A stretch of 64,000 nucleotides of DNA from JAVJUS01 sp040220455 (GTDB taxonomy: Bacteria > Pseudomonadota > Alphaproteobacteria > DSM-16000 > Inquilinaceae), in NCBI GenBank assembly GCA_040220455.1, contig JAVJUS010000126.1, positions 1 through 64,000 on the forward strand, written 5' to 3'. The number at the start of each line of letters is the position of its first letter. Position 1 is the stretch's first letter. The position numbers and the translations under genes are program-made. The notes beneath the pieces were generated by a model. The model made no database searches, had not been told where the DNA came from, and saw nothing but the letters and a program-made list of their open reading frames with translations. Below are positions 61,197 to 64,000 of the stretch, piece by piece.

Positions 61197-62984
61197 TCAG
61201 CCCTTGTCAGCCGCCAAACGCCGCAGATTCCCTTGCAGATAGCCCTGGCGGCAGGCACGGCGCTGAACCTTCCCGCTGGTGGTGAGAGGCACCGTTCCGA
61301 CAGGCCCGAGGTGCACGGCCTCCGGCGCTATGCCGTGGGCGGCCGTAACGGCACCGACGATCGCCTCGCGAATCCGCGCCGGATCCGAATCCGTGCCCGG
61401 CTTGGCCCGGCGCACTTCGGCCACGATCACGAGTCGGTCCTCGCTGCCCTCGCCCTCAGCGGGCTCGACCGAGAAGGCGGCGACGCCGTTGGGCCGGATC
61501 GCCTCGTGCGCCGACTGGGCGGACAGCTCGATGTCCTGGGGATAGTGGTTGCGCCCGGCGATGATGATGACGTCCTTGATCCGGCCGGTGACGTAGAGTT
61601 CGCCATCGGCGAGGAACCCCAGATCCCCCGTGCGCATCCAGGACCGCCGATCGCCCTGGATCCGGCCGTCGAAGGTCTCCCGCGTCTCCTCCTCCTTCTG
61701 CCAGTAGCCGAGCGCCACGTGCCCGCCGGCGACCCAGATCTCGCCGACCTCGTCGGCGCCGAGCGAGAGGCGGTCGTCGGGATCGACGATCCGCACGTCG
61801 ACGCCCGCGGCCACCGCGCCGCAGCTCATCACGGCCCGGGCACCGGGCGCCCCGGGATCGACATCGACCACGCGGTTGGACTCGAGCGCCGCAGAGTCGA
61901 TGAAGCGGTGGCGCGGCGCCGTTCCGCGCGCCTTGCCGGAGACGATCAGCGTCGCCTCGGCCATGCCGTAGCAGGGGTTGAGCGCGGCATACCGGAAGCC
62001 GTGCGCGGCGAAGCGCTCGGCGAAGCGGTCCATGGTCTGCTTGCGCACGGGCTCGGCGCCGCAGAAGGCGACCTCGAGGCTCGAGAGGTCCAGGCCCTCC
62101 ATCTCGTCCTCCTCGACCTGGTCGACGCACAGGTCGAAGGCGAAGTTCGGCGCGCCCGTCGCCGTCGCCCGCCGATCGGAAATGGCGCGCAGCCAGCGCG
62201 ACGGCCGCTGCAGGAAATGCATCGGCGCCATGAGCGTGACCGGGAAGCCGTCGAAGATCGGCTGAAGCACGCAACCCATGAGCCCCATGTCGTGATAGGG
62301 CGGCAGCCAGCTCACGCCGATGCGCTCGGGATCGACCCCCAGCCATTCGCGCGCCGCCATGCCGTTGCTCATCAGATTGGCGTGGCTGACCATGACGCCC
62401 TTGGGCTGGCCCGTGGAGCCGGAGGTGTACTGGAGCATGGCGAGGCTCTGATCGCCCACCACCGGCACGGCGTCCGGATCGTCGGGCATCTCCAGCTCGT
62501 CCGTCGCCAGCCAGTCCACGCCGGTCGCCCCCCAGGGCTCGGCGCGCAGGCGCAGCTCGGTGTCCCGAATCGCCGCCGTCGTCAGGATCACTTCCGGCCG
62601 GCAGTCCTCGACGATCGCGAAGACCCGGTTGGTCGCCCGGCTGCCGCTCGGCGGGTAGGAGGTCACGGCGACCACGCCGGCCTGCAGCGCGCCGAAGAAG
62701 GCCGCGACATACTCCGCCCCCGGCTCGTAGAGCAGCACCGCCCGGCCGCCCGCCAGGCCGCGCGCCGAAAGCGCCGCGGCGATCCGCGCCGCATGGGCGG
62801 CGAGATCCCGGTAGCGCCAGAGCACGCCCTTGCCCTCGCCGTCCTCCAGGAATTCGAGGGCCGGCCGGTCGCCCTCGTGGGCGGCGCGGTAGCGCAGGAT
62901 GTCGACGAAGCTCTCGCACGCCTCGCGCCGCGCCGGCGGCGCCTTGGGGCTCGCGGTGACAGGATCCATCGCGCGAGACGGCAT
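61197..62984 (-). CDS. Fatty acyl-AMP ligase (FAAL)
   Basis: This 595-residue adenylate-forming enzyme would activate a free fatty acid as acyl-AMP and hand it to the cluster ACP. Motifs: A3 QYTSGSTGQPKGVMVSH (~185-201), SWLPPYHDMGLMG (~225-237, characteristic of FAALs rather than acetyl/acyl-CoA synthetases), NPCYGMAEATLIVSGK, A7 MRTGDLGFL and A8/A10 regions GRIKDVIIIAGRNHYPQDIE and TTSGKVQR. The length fits standalone FAALs such as JamA and CayA. GGAGGAG lies 6 nt before the ATG. It is the first gene of the cluster with its own TATAAT promoter. Confidence 0.93.
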   Translation of the reverse strand: MPSRAMDPVTASPKAPPARREACESFVDILRYRAAHEGDRPALEFLEDGEGKGVLWRYRDLAAHAARIAAALSARGLAGGRAVLLYEPGAEYVAAFFGALQAGVVAVTSYPPSGSRATNRVFAIVEDCRPEVILTTAAIRDTELRLRAEPWGATGVDWLATDELEMPDDPDAVPVVGDQSLAMLQYTSGSTGQPKGVMVSHANLMSNGMAAREWLGVDPERIGVSWLPPYHDMGLMGCVLQPIFDGFPVTLMAPMHFLQRPSRWLRAISDRRATATGAPNFAFDLCVDQVEEDEMEGLDLSSLEVAFCGAEPVRKQTMDRFAERFAAHGFRYAALNPCYGMAEATLIVSGKARGTAPRHRFIDSAALESNRVVDVDPGAPGARAVMSCGAVAAGVDVRIVDPDDRLSLGADEVGEIWVAGGHVALGYWQKEEETRETFDGRIQGDRRSWMRTGDLGFLADGELYVTGRIKDVIIIAGRNHYPQDIELSAQSAHEAIRPNGVAAFSVEPAEGEGSEDRLVIVAEVRRAKPGTDSDPARIREAIVGAVTAAHGIAPEAVHLGPVGTVPLTTSGKVQRRACRQGYLQGNLRRLAADKG

Positions 62985-63072
62985 GATCCGCTCCTCCGTA
63001 CGGTCGGGGTCGCGGCGTCCGGAACACGCACCGGCGCCACAACGATCAACCTTAAGCCGAGAAGCGAAACGC

Positions 63073-63084
63073 TACACTATTATA
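63073..63084 (-). promoter_or_regulatory. -10 element of the FAAL gene overlapped by a TACACTA site
   Basis: On the minus strand TATAAT (63084-63079) runs directly into AGTGTAG, so the TAGTGTA half-site shared with the RND operator touches the -10 box. No clear -35 hexamer is seen at 17 nt, which suggests an activator or weak promoter. The 62985-63210 gap has no gene. Confidence 0.55.
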
Positions 63085-63210
63085 GAGAACGAGGAAAAGA
63101 GGCCGGCCCCGGTCGGAAGGGTGCTGTCCGCCGATCCAGCGGGTCCGGAAACGACCTTTTCGACCGGGCTGGCCGCGAAACCGCCCCGCCGATCCGGCCG
63201 GCGGCCCGGC

Positions 63211-63963
63211 TCAGGCCTCCGGCCAGGCGATGTCCTCGACCGGGACCAGGCGCCCGAAAGCCGGGCGGGCGAACAGGAACCCCTGGATCAGGTGGACACC
63301 CAGATCCTCGAGCGCGGCCAGCTCGCCGGGGGTCTCCACCCCCTCGGCGATGACGGTGATGCCGAACTCCTCGGCCACCGCGAGGGTGCTGCGCACGATG
63401 GCGCGGCGGACCCGGTCGCCGTCCAGGTTCCGGGTCAGCTTCATGTCGAGCTTGATGATGTCCGGCTGCAGATCGGCCAGGAGATTGAGGCCGGCATGCC
63501 CGTCGCCGAAATCGTCGATGGCCGTCTGCAGGCCGTGGCGCCGGTACTCCTCGACGATGCGAGAGAGATGGGCGCGATCCTCGATGCGCTCGCCCTCGGT
63601 GATCTCGAAGATGATCCGGTCGAGCGGCAGGCCGCAGCGCCGCGCGGCGGTCATCGTCGTGCGGATGCAGTTGGCGGGCTCGTAGACCGCGTTGGGCAGG
63701 AAGTTGATCGACACCCGCTCGGCCAGCCCGAGGCCGGTCGAGGTCTCGATCGCGCGGACCCGGCAGAGCTGGTCGAAGGCGTAGCGATTGCCGTCGTCGA
63801 CGCGAGAGAGGATGCTGCCCGCCGGCTCCCCATTGACGCCGCGGACAAGGGCCTCGTGGGCGAAGATCGAGCGGTCGCGCAGATCCACGATCGGCTGGAA
63901 GGCCATCGCGAAATCAAAATCGAGCTTACGTTTCCCGTTTTCCGCGCATCTCTCGCAGCCCAC
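63211..63963 (-). CDS. EAL-domain cyclic-di-GMP phosphodiesterase (start uncertain)
   Basis: This ~250-residue protein is essentially one EAL domain, expected to hydrolyse c-di-GMP. Catalytic positions are present: EALVRG, INFLPNAVY (Asn), EITEGERIEDR, AIDDFGDGHAG, KLDMKLTRN, VIAEGVET and QGFLFARP. The N-terminus has a CERC pair before DFDFAMAFQPIVD, as in a known group of short EAL proteins. The GTG at 63963 is a plausible start, but the frame stays open to the window edge, so the gene may begin further right. It precedes the FAAL gene by ~226 nt on the same strand. Confidence 0.85.
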   Translation of the reverse strand: MGCERCAENGKRKLDFDFAMAFQPIVDLRDRSIFAHEALVRGVNGEPAGSILSRVDDGNRYAFDQLCRVRAIETSTGLGLAERVSINFLPNAVYEPANCIRTTMTAARRCGLPLDRIIFEITEGERIEDRAHLSRIVEEYRRHGLQTAIDDFGDGHAGLNLLADLQPDIIKLDMKLTRNLDGDRVRRAIVRSTLAVAEEFGITVIAEGVETPGELAALEDLGVHLIQGFLFARPAFGRLVPVEDIAWPEA

Positions 63964-64000
63964 CTTCTCGTCTTCCGTGCCCGCCTCCGGAGCCTCGTTC

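Overview
The window is GC-rich (roughly 70 percent by eye) and densely coded. It reads as the chromosome of an alphaproteobacterium, most likely a Rhodospirillales-type marine or aquatic organism. The grounds are an RpoH with the alphaproteobacterial RpoH box, Cpa-type Flp/Tad pilus genes, a cco/fix high-affinity oxidase cluster with FNR/FixK-type boxes, sulfonate-catabolism-like genes, and many GTG/TTG starts. I see no tRNA, rRNA, CRISPR array or transposase.

Layout. 0-7 kb: Flp/Tad pilus operon on the minus strand (flp pilin, cpaA, cpaB, cpaC, cpaD, cpaE, start of cpaF), with a divergent TadG-like vWA protein across an AT-rich promoter region. 7-9 kb: PAP2-family membrane protein and a second, orphan Flp pilin. 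9-17.4 kb: complete cbb3 oxidase locus ccoNOQP-ccoGHIS on the minus strand, with FNR-type boxes upstream of ccoN and ccoG. 17.7-23.3 kb: DUF2189 membrane protein, MFS transporter, M20 amidohydrolase, Lpp-like lipoprotein and LysM L,D-transpeptidase. 23.5-30.4 kb: an island of five minus-strand genes I do not recognise (1223, 553, 144, 77 and 74 aa). The two smallest are paralogues that bracket the island. 30.8-32.4 kb: rpoH and a Cys-containing exported protein. 32.5-40 kb: SDR, zinc alcohol dehydrogenase and HisD-like dehydrogenase matching the HpsO/HpsP/HpsN trio of 2,3-dihydroxypropane-1-sulfonate breakdown, in an operon with a spermidine/putrescine-type ABC importer. 40-49.5 kb: PqiA-like protein, a histidine kinase/FixJ-like pair, phnM, serS, two SDRs, an acyl-CoA dehydrogenase and a peptidoglycan-binding-domain protein.

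49.6-63 kb holds the most interesting system. In minus-strand order it has a fatty acyl-AMP ligase, two delta-9-type desaturases, an acyl carrier protein, a delta-12-type desaturase, an alpha/beta hydrolase, a MarR regulator, an RND exporter fused to a LolA-like domain, a DUF1302 outer-membrane protein and a PaaI-type thioesterase. The ligase-desaturase-desaturase-ACP-desaturase-hydrolase order is that of bacterial polyyne clusters such as caryoynencin (cay), and its ligase/desaturase/ACP core resembles the terminal-alkyne cassette JamABC. I infer a pathway making a polyunsaturated or acetylenic fatty-acid product, with its own envelope export module and MarR control. A 7-mer (TACACTA on the plus strand) sits in all three promoter regions of the cluster, and one copy lies inside a palindromic operator.

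Two families of dispersed palindromic repeats punctuate the window: an ~80-bp GTAGGTTGCCC/CGACCTAC element (three copies plus a relative) and a ~90-100-bp double palindrome (two copies). The last gene, an EAL phosphodiesterase, may continue past the right edge.
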